NCBI GenBank assembly: GCA_910586895.1
Contig: CAJUIW010000010.1
Location: forward strand, 1 to 64,000
DNA length: 64,000 bases
From: an uncultured Muribaculaceae bacterium
GTDB lineage: Bacteria > Bacteroidota > Bacteroidia > Bacteroidales > Muribaculaceae
Reading direction: 5' to 3'
Shown: positions 25,640 to 33,649 of the stretch, one piece after another
Numbering within the stretch: the stretch's first letter is position 1
Layout: the number at the start of each line of letters is the position of its first letter
The notes under the pieces: generated by a model
Databases searched by the model: none
What the model saw: only the letters and a program-made list of their open reading frames with translations
Told to the model about the DNA's origin: nothing
Position numbers and translations under genes: made by a program

Positions 25640-28600
25640 TTAGAATCCTAAGTTAAGTGTGAATGCGATAACACGTTCAACCGGGTAACCGTAGTTCTGT
25701 GTTGAGGCGTTTTCGGGGTCAAGACCATACTTGGTAGCCTGTGAGCAGGTGAAGATGTTCTGACCTGAGAGGCCGATACGTGCTCTTGAGAGCCACTTCA
25801 CGTTGCGCAGGAGCTGGTACTTGAAGTCGTAGCCGAACTGGAAGTCCTTCATACGGATGTACTGGCCGTTTACGAGCCAGAAGTCGCTGCTCTGGTAGTT
25901 GTTGTTGCCGTTGCTGCCGGTGTTGCTCATCAGACGGGGATACTGGGCGTTGCGGTTGTCCGGAGTCCATACGTCAGTCTGGTAGTCAAACATGATGGGC
26001 ATTGTACGGGCCTGACCTGTCTGCATGGCCATTGAGCCGGGAATATACATGTCAAATGCTGTAGAGCCCTGGAAGAGCATGCTCAGATAGAAGCCTTTGT
26101 AGCCGAAGTTGAGGTTGATACCGAACTGGCCGTGAGGCGAAGTCTGAGAACCGAGCTGACGGTAGTCGGCTGAGGTTATCTGTCCGTCGCCGTTGGTATC
26201 CTCGTAGCGGATATCACCTGCTGTCATGTAGCCTGTGTTAAGAGCTGAGGCCCAGCCTACTGAGTTCATCACTTCATCGGCGCTCTGATAGTAGCCGAGG
26301 TTGTGGAGCAGGTTGCCGTAGTAATTCTGCTTCTTCTGCTGCTGGCGGGTATAGGGGTTCATGTAAGAACTTTCTGATTCGTCAGCGATACGGGCCCAGA
26401 GTGAGTTGTACCATGTGAAGTTGGCAGAAACATCGTAGGTGAAGTCGCCGGCACGGTCGCGCCATCCGAGCTGTAATTCAACACCTTCACGGCGGAATTC
26501 GCTGTCCGATTTAACCTTCGGCATGGTGATACCGATAAGCTGGTTGAGGTAGCTTTCGCCGGTGGGAGCCACGAGGTAGCCCTTGGTTGAATAGTAGAAA
26601 TAGTCAAGTGAACCGTAGAGGCGTGAATTCAAAGATGCGAAGTCAAGACCTATGTCAGTCTGACGGGTGGTGTACCATGTGAGGTCGGGTGAGGGGAGCG
26701 CGCCTTCGCTGAAGGTGGGCACATATTTGCCGTCGACCACGTAGCCCATGGTGTTCAGACTGTACGATGTGAGGTACTGGAAACGTCCTGCTGCGGAGTC
26801 AAGACCCGTTTCACCGTAAGAGGCGCGGAGCTTAAGGTTGTTGAAGATGTTGCGTTCAACGATGTCGCGCATGAATTCTTCCTGGCTGATGCGCCATCCT
26901 ATTGATCCGCTGTAGAAGTTACCCCAGCGCTTGCCGGGAGCGAAGCGGTCAGAACCGTCGCGGCGTATGCTTGCTTCAACAAGGTAACGGCCGTCGTAGT
27001 TATATTTGACCTGTCCGATCCATGCGGCACGTCCGAGTTCGGCTTCTGAACCGCCGTTGCTCTGGTCCTCAACGGGACCTACACCGGCCTGGTCGATGTC
27101 AAAGTCGTAGTTTACGCGCTGCATCCAGTAGTTTTCACCCCATTCGTAGTAGTTCTCGAAGCCTGCCAGAGCTGACACGGTGTGCTTGCCGAAGCGGCGG
27201 TTGAATTCTACGAAAATCTGGTTGGTGAACGCGTAGCCTGACCATGCTGTGTGGCGCAGGTTGGGGGTATTGGCGTAGGTAGGTACTTCAGAATCCCATG
27301 CATAAGTGGCGGCATCCTTGCGCCAGTTCTTCTGGGTGTTGGAGTTGTAACGGTAGTTGCCTGAATAGCGGAGCTTGAGGCCCTCAACCCAGAGGCAGTC
27401 CCAGATAAGGTCGGCCTTACCGTTGATAACGGCGTACTTGTTGCGGGAGTAACCTGCATCGGCAGCTGTTTCGGCTGCGGGGTTGTCGTTGATGTTCATC
27501 GGCAGGCCGTACTTGTTCACACCGGGCTCTGTGGGGAGCTTGTCGTTGATGTGTGAGAACACATTGTAGTAGCCGCTTGATGTCGAGGTGTAAGGATGGG
27601 TTTCCTTCTGGTAGTAACCGTCAAGAGTGGCGTTGACATGAAGGCCAATGTTCTTCAGATAAACGTTGTCGGTTATGCGGAAGTTGGTGCGCTTCATCCA
27701 GTGGTTGCCTGAGCGGTAGAGTGACTGCTGGTCAACGTGGCCGAGCGAGATGTAGAACTGGTTTATTTCATTGCCGCCGGTCAGACGTACAGCGTGTTTT
27801 GTCTGCGGAGCCCAGTCGCGGAGCACGAGCTTGCGCCAGTCAGTGTTTGAGTAATGCTCGGGATCCGAACCGTCCTTCATGGCCTGCATAGCTTCCTCGG
27901 AATAGTAACCTTCTTCGTAGCCGTCGTTGAAGCGGGCCTGGTTGCCCCAGTAAGCACGTTCCCATGCAGGGAGTTTCTTGGGCCAGATGCTCGGCTGTGA
28001 CCATGATGCGTTGAAGTCATATTCAATGACAGCCTTGCCCTGTGAACCGCTGCGGGTAGTAACCTGGATGATACCGTTGGCAGCACGTGAACCGTAGACA
28101 GCAGTTGCAGAAGCGTCCTTCAGGATTGACACATCCTTGATGTCATCGGGTGAAAGGTTGGCGAAGTCGTCCTCTGAACGGATGATACCGTCAATTACAT
28201 AAAGAGGAGTGCCACCACCACGGATGCTTACGCTCGGGCGAGAGTTGATACCACCGCCGCTTGCCTGGATGATAAGACCGGGTGAACGGCCGGCAAGACC
28301 CTGTACGATGTTTGTCACAGGAAGATTGACGATCTGGTCAGTCTTTACGGTTGATACTGATGAAATAAGGTCGCGTTTGGTTGAGGTAGAGTAACCTACT
28401 ACCACTACTTCATCAAGATTTGACGACACTTCTGTCATCTTGACAGTCATGTTGTCGGAAATTTTAACTTCCTCGCTCTGCATACCAATGTAGGTGATGA
28501 CGAGAGTTGTTGCTTTGTCGGGAACGTTCAGTGTGAACTTTCCGTCCAGATTTGTTGTGGTACCGATTTTAGGATCGCTTTTGACTCTTACTGACGCACC

Positions 28601-28714
28601 CATGATGGGTTCGTTGGTGAGTGCTTCCACTACTGTCCCTTGCACTGTTCGGGCCGATACGAAGCCGGCCATTAGAGACAAGAAAGTCAGAAATAATAGT
28701 AATCTTCTTTTCAT
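25640..28714 (-). CDS. SusC/RagA-family TonB-dependent transporter
   Basis: The 1024-residue outer-membrane transporter starts with a signal peptide (LLLFLTFLSLMAGFVSA), a carboxypeptidase-regulatory-like domain (about 22-105), a plug domain with the RagA signature SIRGGGTPLYVIDGI and AVYGSRAANGIIQVTT, and a beta barrel ending in TLNLGF. It lacks an STN signalling domain, so no direct FecR/sigma signalling is expected. It should import a glycan fragment captured with the SusD partner encoded 18 bases downstream. Its promoter at 28855-28885 has an unusual G8 tract and a leader of about 140 bases. Confidence 0.97.
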   Translation of the reverse strand: MKRRLLLFLTFLSLMAGFVSARTVQGTVVEALTNEPIMGASVRVKSDPKIGTTTNLDGKFTLNVPDKATTLVITYIGMQSEEVKISDNMTVKMTEVSSNLDEVVVVGYSTSTKRDLISSVSTVKTDQIVNLPVTNIVQGLAGRSPGLIIQASGGGINSRPSVSIRGGGTPLYVIDGIIRSEDDFANLSPDDIKDVSILKDASATAVYGSRAANGIIQVTTRSGSQGKAVIEYDFNASWSQPSIWPKKLPAWERAYWGNQARFNDGYEEGYYSEEAMQAMKDGSDPEHYSNTDWRKLVLRDWAPQTKHAVRLTGGNEINQFYISLGHVDQQSLYRSGNHWMKRTNFRITDNVYLKNIGLHVNATLDGYYQKETHPYTSTSSGYYNVFSHINDKLPTEPGVNKYGLPMNINDNPAAETAADAGYSRNKYAVINGKADLIWDCLWVEGLKLRYSGNYRYNSNTQKNWRKDAATYAWDSEVPTYANTPNLRHTAWSGYAFTNQIFVEFNRRFGKHTVSALAGFENYYEWGENYWMQRVNYDFDIDQAGVGPVEDQSNGGSEAELGRAAWIGQVKYNYDGRYLVEASIRRDGSDRFAPGKRWGNFYSGSIGWRISQEEFMRDIVERNIFNNLKLRASYGETGLDSAAGRFQYLTSYSLNTMGYVVDGKYVPTFSEGALPSPDLTWYTTRQTDIGLDFASLNSRLYGSLDYFYYSTKGYLVAPTGESYLNQLIGITMPKVKSDSEFRREGVELQLGWRDRAGDFTYDVSANFTWYNSLWARIADESESSYMNPYTRQQQKKQNYYGNLLHNLGYYQSADEVMNSVGWASALNTGYMTAGDIRYEDTNGDGQITSADYRQLGSQTSPHGQFGINLNFGYKGFYLSMLFQGSTAFDMYIPGSMAMQTGQARTMPIMFDYQTDVWTPDNRNAQYPRLMSNTGSNGNNNYQSSDFWLVNGQYIRMKDFQFGYDFKYQLLRNVKWLSRARIGLSGQNIFTCSQATKYGLDPENASTQNYGYPVERVIAFTLNLGF

Positions 28715-28854
28715 GTTCCTACTTTTACATTGTTAGAAATGATTATTTAATAATTAATTGGCTTTTCGATTTAAGGGTATGAGTCACGCTGGACTCTTCT
28801 GTATACGATGATGAATTGTGTGTCCTGAAACACTTGATTTATGTTAAATCGGCT

Positions 28855-28885
28855 TAAAGGTAGATAAAAAATTACCCCCCCCAAT
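28855..28885 (-). promoter_or_regulatory. susC promoter with G8 tract
   Basis: On the minus strand: ATTG (28885-28882), whose last G begins an 8-G run (28882-28875), then 12 bases and TACCTTTA (28862-28855), one base from TAnnTTTG. The -33 to -7 spacing is 19 bases and contains seven Gs of the tract, so tract length sets the spacing. Confidence 0.65.
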
Positions 28886-29033
28886 TATTTAACTAAAACT
28901 AACGATATTTAACTAAATCGGGCTGCGTTTACGCCCATGCCGGATGCTGAACAGCATAAAAGGAGGCAAAGTAGGGACGAATGTTATTAAGTAAGCACAG
29001 GAGAGCGGCGATGTAGAAGCGGGAAAAAAGAAA

Positions 29034-29062
29034 GGACGCCGAATTATCGCAATCCGGCGCCC
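29034..29062 (-). terminator. Terminator hairpin B
   Basis: GGACGCCG and CGGCGCCC pair with one mismatch around a GAATT-type loop; on the minus strand a CTTTCTTTTTT tail follows. It resembles hairpin A at 22989-23016 in loop and flanks. It ends transcription from the channel gene and would also stop a transcript from the G9 promoter just upstream. Confidence 0.75.
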
Positions 29063-29105
29063 CTATGAAGTGTTTACCTTAATAATTACATATGTAAAAT
29101 ATCTG

Positions 29106-29137
29106 CAAAGATATATAAAATTTTACCCCCCCCCAAT
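29106..29137 (-). promoter_or_regulatory. G9-tract promoter upstream of hairpin B
   Basis: On the minus strand: ATTG (29137-29134) merging into nine Gs (29134-29126), then TATCTTTG (29113-29106); the spacer is exactly 20 bases. This is the best core match of the three G-tract promoters. It faces a terminator about 45 bases downstream, so the product may be a short RNA. Confidence 0.65.
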
Positions 29138-29187
29138 TATTAACGTTGTTTAACTTTTACGTTATGAGGGGATCCAAAGGTTATATA

Positions 29188-29979
29188 TCAGTCTTTCCGG
29201 AGATGAAGCCATGCGTAGAGGCATCCTACAAACAGGGCTCCGCCGAGGATGTTGCCTATGGTGGCGGGCAGAAGATTGCCTATCAGGAAAGCCGACATGG
29301 AGGTGCCTGATCCGAGCATCATGCCTGTGGGGATGAAGAACATGTTGGCCACGGAGTGCTCATAGCCGAGCGCCACGAATGCCATTACCGGAAACCAGCA
29401 TCCGGCCATTTTCTCTATCAGTCCTTTGCCGGCAAGCGCGAGCCACAGGGCGAGGCACACGCACCAGTTGGCCCCGATGCCGCGTATCAGTACGGTGAGC
29501 CACGGTAGCGACGTCTTGGCCGAGGCTATGCCGGTGATGGCGCTCCTATAGGGGTCGGCGTCCATCATGCCTGCGCTGTACACCAGCAGCCATGCAAAGA
29601 TGAGGGAGCCTATGAAATTGCCGAAGTATACAATGGTCCAGTTGGCTATGACCTGCCATGCCGAGCACCGCCGCTGCATGAAAGCCGGGATAAGCATGGC
29701 ATTGTTGCCGGTGAACAGCTCGGCTCCGAGCACTACCACAAGTATCAGCCCTATCGGGAACACGCTGCCGCTGAGCAGGCGCTGCAGTCCGGGATTGTCG
29801 GCTGTGATGCCGGGGAATCCGAAACCGGCTATCACTGACAGCGCACCCCCTAAGGCTATGTAGGCTCCGGCAAGGATGGACAGCGTGAGCAGCTGAGGCA
29901 TTTTCGATGTCAGAGAGGCTTTGCGTGCGCCTATCTCTACGGTTGAGGCGGTTATCTCCTGTGGGCTTTTGATTGGCAT
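29188..29979 (-). CDS. Formate/nitrite transporter family channel
   Basis: The 263-residue inner-membrane protein has six hydrophobic helices in the FNT pattern, with AGAYIALGGALSVIAG, the LGAELFTGNNAML signature and NWCVCLALWLAL. FNT channels (FocA, NirC, HSC) move formate, nitrite or hydrosulfide as pentamers; the substrate cannot be told here. It is the last gene after an ECF sigma operon, 30 bases past the preceding stop, and has a -7 candidate of its own at 30005-30012. Confidence 0.9.
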   Translation of the reverse strand: MPIKSPQEITASTVEIGARKASLTSKMPQLLTLSILAGAYIALGGALSVIAGFGFPGITADNPGLQRLLSGSVFPIGLILVVVLGAELFTGNNAMLIPAFMQRRCSAWQVIANWTIVYFGNFIGSLIFAWLLVYSAGMMDADPYRSAITGIASAKTSLPWLTVLIRGIGANWCVCLALWLALAGKGLIEKMAGCWFPVMAFVALGYEHSVANMFFIPTGMMLGSGTSMSAFLIGNLLPATIGNILGGALFVGCLYAWLHLRKD

Positions 29980-30004
29980 GTAGGCAAGATGTTGATTATG
30001 CCTG

Positions 30005-30012
30005 CAAATTTA
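30005..30012 (-). promoter_or_regulatory. Candidate -7 element for the FNT gene
   Basis: TAAATTTG on the minus strand overlaps the stop of the upstream gene and lies 26 bases before the ATG at 29979. No -33 is clear. Confidence 0.45.
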
Positions 30013-30897
30013 ATAAAAAAGTATGATGCCTGTGGAGAACGGGTTGAATTTCATCTGTCCTGCGCCGCGCAGCACACTGTTGGGCGAGTACTTCACGTAG
30101 GCTCCGAGCGGTCCGTAGAGGCGGAGTATGCCGATGAAGTCGATGGTGAAGCGACGCTGGCCGATGTGGTTGGATGTCAGCTCGGCTTTCTCTCCGTCGG
30201 GTTCGGTCCATGCGGTGCGGAGGCTGGCGTGGGAGTTGTAGTTGAATACCGCGCCGGCTGTAATTACTGACTGCATTCCGAAGAGCTTGAACGGGAGCCT
30301 CTGCCGGATAAGTACCGGTATGCCCATGCTGAATACCTTCAGGCGCGATGATGTGTGGGTGACCCCTTCGGCGTAATGTCCGAGTCCTACGGTGCCGTCA
30401 GGCATTGGTATGAAGCATGACGATGAGGTGGAGTTGCGGTAGTTGCGCCAGTTGAGTCCGAAGCCCACCGATATACTGGTGGTGTTCCAGGGGCAGCGGT
30501 ATACTACGGCAAGCATGTTGAGCCAGGATATTTCCAGCGATTTACCCATCTCGATTCCGGCTCCGTCGGGCTGTCCGCATGCGTTGACCCAACCTATCGA
30601 GGGGCCTGCGATGGTAAGATCCCAGCGGCTGTCCATAGAGGTGGAGAGCGGAGTGAATGAATTCCAGCGGCGTGCGTTGATGCGCGTCGGGGTGTCGAAG
30701 CTGTGTGTGTAGGTGGTGGTGAAGGCTGAGTCGCCGGGTAGTCCGCGTACGTTGACGGTTATCCCGTCGGGGCTCTCCGTGAGAAATACCTTGTCGGGCT
30801 TGTCAAGCGACATGATGGTGTCCTGCTCTTCGGCTGAGGCATATATGGCTGAAGCGGCTATCAGAAGCGCTGCTGAAAGGGTGCGATTTACGTTCAT
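30010..30897 (-). CDS. Barrel-like envelope protein, paralogue 2
   Basis: The 295-residue product has a signal peptide (LSAALLIAASAIYASA) and a beta-rich body of alternating polar and aromatic residues, ending in PFSTGIILFY with a terminal aromatic residue, as in outer-membrane barrels. I recognise no named family. It is a diverged paralogue of the next gene upstream: both have a short N-terminal segment with (V/I)xxRG followed by a DS-T motif, and a late AYVKYSP/IYAKYSP segment. It lies 12 bases after that gene in an ECF sigma operon. Confidence 0.7.
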   Translation of the reverse strand: MNVNRTLSAALLIAASAIYASAEEQDTIMSLDKPDKVFLTESPDGITVNVRGLPGDSAFTTTYTHSFDTPTRINARRWNSFTPLSTSMDSRWDLTIAGPSIGWVNACGQPDGAGIEMGKSLEISWLNMLAVVYRCPWNTTSISVGFGLNWRNYRNSTSSSCFIPMPDGTVGLGHYAEGVTHTSSRLKVFSMGIPVLIRQRLPFKLFGMQSVITAGAVFNYNSHASLRTAWTEPDGEKAELTSNHIGQRRFTIDFIGILRLYGPLGAYVKYSPNSVLRGAGQMKFNPFSTGIILFY

Positions 30898-30909
30898 GAT
30901 CGGCTGAAA

Positions 30910-31779
30910 TTAAAATCCTAATGATAAACCTATTGTGAAGTTGGTGAACTGCGGTCCGTAGATCCGCTTCATGAATTTGACGGGCGAATACTTGGCGTAT
31001 ATGCCTATGTTGTTGATCGACCCGATGGTGAGGAAGAAGTCGGGGGTGAGTATGCGCTGGTGCAGTCCGTCGATGGAGCGTGAGTAGCGTATGTTGCCGT
31101 CAGTATAGGCTGACGATGCTTTGGTGCATACGTTGAAGTTGGCTGCCACGCCGAGTGAGAATCCGAATGTATGGCGCAGACGCTGGGTGTAGACAATTGG
31201 TACGGTGATTGAAGCGCTCTTGATGGTGGCTTTCTGGTCAGTCATGCCCTCTACAGGTGGTAGAAAAACCAGTGCGTCGCCTTCGCCGGCCAGGGTGTAG
31301 CCGTTGGTCAGATGCCACTGCCGGTACATGGCGCCCACACCGAAGCTGAACGATGACTTGCGGTTCGGTGCCGTATAGCTGTAGGCTACGATACGCATTA
31401 TCCCTATCTCCCATCCTTTGCCGAGTCCATGAGGAGCATTGCCGGGAATGCTGAGCCCTACCTGCATGTCGCGGAAAGCGAGTATTTCATGTTTGCCATG
31501 CCGGGCCGGACGTTCAGGTGCGGAGGAGAAGGGGAGAGAGAGCGACAGGGCACCGAATTCATTGTCAATGGTCGAGTCTGCCTCTATTTCGTACAGATAG
31601 TTGAATTTGGGGTTATTCCTGCTGCCGCGTATGCTGACAGCGGTCTTTCCGTCGGTGCTGGTAATGGTGATGTTGTCAGGGTTGCGGACTGTGATTACCG
31701 TATCGGCGGGAATGTCCGTGGCCGCGTGGAGCGCTGCGGCTGTCAGCAAGGCTGTGATAAATGTGAATATTCGTGACAT
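30910..31779 (-). CDS. Barrel-like envelope protein, paralogue 1
   Basis: The 289-residue product has a signal peptide (FITALLTAAALHAA) and a beta-rich body ending in FTIGLSLGF, the typical C-terminal strand with a final Phe for barrel insertion. It pairs with the downstream paralogue (shared I-x-x-RG segment and YAKYSPVKF near the end). No family is recognised. Its place 28 bases after a small exported protein and downstream of an ECF sigma factor suggests an envelope function under that sigma factor. Confidence 0.7.
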   Translation of the reverse strand: MSRIFTFITALLTAAALHAATDIPADTVITVRNPDNITITSTDGKTAVSIRGSRNNPKFNYLYEIEADSTIDNEFGALSLSLPFSSAPERPARHGKHEILAFRDMQVGLSIPGNAPHGLGKGWEIGIMRIVAYSYTAPNRKSSFSFGVGAMYRQWHLTNGYTLAGEGDALVFLPPVEGMTDQKATIKSASITVPIVYTQRLRHTFGFSLGVAANFNVCTKASSAYTDGNIRYSRSIDGLHQRILTPDFFLTIGSINNIGIYAKYSPVKFMKRIYGPQFTNFTIGLSLGF

Positions 31780-31807
31780 AGCTCTGATATGTGATGAATG
31801 ATTTGGT

Positions 31808-32248
31808 TTACTTGATCAGTTTCTTTACTTCATCCTGTGAGGCGGTACCCTCGATATAGACGAGGATTATCTTGTCGCCTTTCTTCAGATGACGGTTGAG
31901 GTAGAAGATGTAGCGCTTCATGGAGCCGCGCGGGGGAAGAGCGTAGAATCCGTAGTAGAGATGGCCGGATGCATAGCGCACATCCTTGCTCAGGGCCGAG
32001 GCTCCGTCCTTGGCTACAAGCCGCTCGATAGTGGCGGCCGCATCGGGGTGGCCTGTGAGTGTGATGGCATGGTACAGCGACAGGTTGACGCTGCGCAGGC
32101 GGTCGTTGACCAGCACTGTTTCCACTGCCCCGGGCAGGTCGCGGAAGCGTGGCTCGTAAGCTCCCGCGATGTTCAGCCCTTTCTGTGCCGAGGCGCTCAG
32201 GCTGACGGCTATGGCAGTAGCTGCCATGAGATAGCGGATAGGTTTCAT
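31808..32248 (-). CDS. Small exported protein (possibly DUF6108)
   Basis: The 146-residue product has a signal peptide ending SLSASAQ and a compact mixed domain with HLYYGFYALPP and KRYIFYLNRHLKKGDKIILVYIEG. It looks like DUF6108, a Bacteroidales family next to sigma factor operons, but I am not sure of the match. It lies 13 bases after the possible anti-sigma gene and 28 bases before the barrel-like genes. Function is unknown. Confidence 0.65.
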   Translation of the reverse strand: MKPIRYLMAATAIAVSLSASAQKGLNIAGAYEPRFRDLPGAVETVLVNDRLRSVNLSLYHAITLTGHPDAAATIERLVAKDGASALSKDVRYASGHLYYGFYALPPRGSMKRYIFYLNRHLKKGDKIILVYIEGTASQDEVKKLIK

Positions 32249-32261
32249 TATAAGGTTAAAT

Positions 32262-32729
32262 TTAAATATCGTTGAAAAGTGAAGAAAATTCAGATAACTG
32301 GCCCACGATGTCGTCGGCAGTCTCCTGCTGTACCTCGCCCAGTGCGTCGAGGTCGGATGACACGATGCTCATCACGGCGGCGCGGCTCTCTATGCGTTTG
32401 CCACCGATGTAGGCCATGCAGTCAAGGTCAGGATCATGACTTCCGGAGTAGGTGATCATGGTTATCCCCAGGGCAAGCAGAACAGCTACTGACGCCGCCG
32501 CGGCAAGCGGATGGAAGATAGCCTTGCGGCGCGGACGTACGGCTATCTGTGGCGCCGGAGCCACGACGGATATTGACATCACGGCGCGTGCTTCATCGGC
32601 TTCATCGGACTGATAGGCCGGATCGGCAAGCATCTGCCGCAGTGTGCGCTCCTCGTCAAGCGATGAGGTGGCATCGAAGTACTTCTCTATCAGAGAGTGC
32701 AGTAGGGTGTAGTCAAGTGTATGTGTCAT
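32262..32729 (-). CDS. Possible anti-sigma factor, single-pass membrane protein
   Basis: The 155-residue product (from the ATG at 32729, which overlaps the sigma factor stop as ATGA) has a helical N-terminal part (LLHSLIEKYFDATSSLDEE...) of about 75 residues, one membrane helix (FHPLAAAASVAVLLALGI) and a short acidic C-terminal domain of about 55 residues. This is the layout of small ECF anti-sigma proteins, with the cytoplasmic helices holding the sigma factor. No zinc-binding anti-sigma motif is present, so the assignment rests on layout and position. Confidence 0.7.
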   Translation of the reverse strand: MTHTLDYTLLHSLIEKYFDATSSLDEERTLRQMLADPAYQSDEADEARAVMSISVVAPAPQIAVRPRRKAIFHPLAAAASVAVLLALGITMITYSGSHDPDLDCMAYIGGKRIESRAAVMSIVSSDLDALGEVQQETADDIVGQLSEFSSLFNDI

Positions 32730-33235
32730 GGCTGTCTGTTTTTTCGGTAACACTCACGCACGGTGCGGCGTGCGCGGCTCAGAATAATGCGGATGTTGGC
32801 TTCGGAGAGTCCGAACCGCGCTGCAAGGGCGTCCATCTCGTAGCCGTTGCGGTCGCGCAGAAGCAGAATCTCGCGGTCACGCTCCGACAGGGCGCGGCTT
32901 ATGATGCGGTTTACCTCGTCGTAAAGTTCCGAGGTGTCCTCCGTGGGGTCGGCCGTAGCGGTCTCGTCCGTAATGGGAACCTGTGAATCGGAACGTGATT
33001 CAAGGCTGGAATGACGCAGATTGTCAATGCATACGTTGCGTACGGTAGTCATCAGGGCCCCTTCGGCGTGGCTTTCGGAGCTGATGCTGTGGCGTCGGCT
33101 CCAGAGGCGGCAGAAGGCTTCCTGCAAGGCGTCGGCGGTGGCTTCGTCGTCGCCCGGCTGAATGCGACCGGCAGTGGCCTGTAGCCTCGGGCGGATACGC
33201 ATGAATACCGTTGTAAGCAGATTTTCCTTAGTCAT
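32726..33235 (-). CDS. ECF-type RNA polymerase sigma factor
   Basis: The 169-residue product from the ATG at 33235 (MTKENLLTTVFMRIRP) has sigma region 2 (ADALQEAFCRLWSRR) and region 4 (RDREILLLRDRNGYEMDALAARFGLSEANIRIILSRARRT with a helix-turn-helix). It probably directs transcription of its own operon: possible anti-sigma, small exported protein, two barrel-like proteins and perhaps the FNT channel. The frame is open to 33274, but the -7 element at 33240-33247 lies inside that extension and only four bases before the ATG at 33235, so the mRNA would be almost leaderless. Confidence 0.9.
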   Translation of the reverse strand: MTKENLLTTVFMRIRPRLQATAGRIQPGDDEATADALQEAFCRLWSRRHSISSESHAEGALMTTVRNVCIDNLRHSSLESRSDSQVPITDETATADPTEDTSELYDEVNRIISRALSERDREILLLRDRNGYEMDALAARFGLSEANIRIILSRARRTVRECYRKNRQP

Positions 33236-33239
33236 TACA

Positions 33240-33247
33240 CAAAGATA
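33240..33247 (-). promoter_or_regulatory. -7 element of the ECF sigma operon
   Basis: TATCTTTG on the minus strand. The -33 candidate is GTTG at 33272-33269 with a 21-base spacer. Only four bases separate the element from the ATG. Confidence 0.65.
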
Positions 33248-33292
33248 TACGGACACATTTGTGGATTGCAACAAAAACTATGAAAAAAATTT

Positions 33293-33331
33293 CAGGGCCA
33301 CGCCCCGGAGTGGTTCCGGAGCATGGCCCTG
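33293..33331 (-). terminator. Terminator of the xer-hpf operon
   Basis: CAGGGCCA and TGGCCCTG form an 8-bp stem that encloses a second stem, CCGGA with TCCGG. On the minus strand a T7 run (AAATTTTTTTC) follows at once. It lies 23 bases after the hpf stop. Confidence 0.88.
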
Positions 33332-33353
33332 AGGTAAGGTTGATGCAGTACTG

Positions 33354-33647
33354 TTATTTCTTGGCTTTGTTCTTTTCGAGCTGTCGTTCAATAGCTTCCA
33401 ATGCCAGGTCGACAGCTTCTTCGAAAGAATCGGCAGTCTTTGTAGCCACAATTTCATTCTGCTGTGGAACGGTGACTTTTACCACAGCTTCCTTGTTCAT
33501 GGCCGTTTCGGGCTTCACTACCTTAAGGGTAAAGTCGGCGGCGGTCATATTCACGTTATGGCGGGCAAGGCGTTCGGCTTTCTTGTTGATGAACGCGGTG
33601 AGCTTTTCGGAGATGTCAAAGTGGATGGCTTGAATTCTGATGTCCAT
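33354..33647 (-). CDS. hpf: Ribosome hibernation promoting factor, short form
   Basis: The 97-residue HPF/RaiA-type protein (MDIRIQAIHFDISEKLTAFI...) binds the 30S decoding site in non-growing cells. It has only the N-terminal domain, the short form. The gene begins two bases after the stop of the tyrosine recombinase and ends at a strong terminator. In Bacteroides the recombinase-hpf pair usually lies between rpsU and the tRNA-tuf cluster; both neighbours are elsewhere in this window. Confidence 0.92.
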   Translation of the reverse strand: MDIRIQAIHFDISEKLTAFINKKAERLARHNVNMTAADFTLKVVKPETAMNKEAVVKVTVPQQNEIVATKTADSFEEAVDLALEAIERQLEKNKAKK

Positions 33648-33649
33648 GG

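Larger units (their letters stand above)
28715..29187. other. Regulatory region upstream of susC with two G-tract promoters
   Basis: This 473-base gap lies between the channel gene and susC, both on the minus strand. In minus-strand order it holds a G9-tract promoter (29137-29106), terminator hairpin B (29062-29034), about 150 bases without recognised features, the G8-tract promoter of susC (28885-28855) and a leader of about 140 bases. No open frame is supported. Confidence 0.7.
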
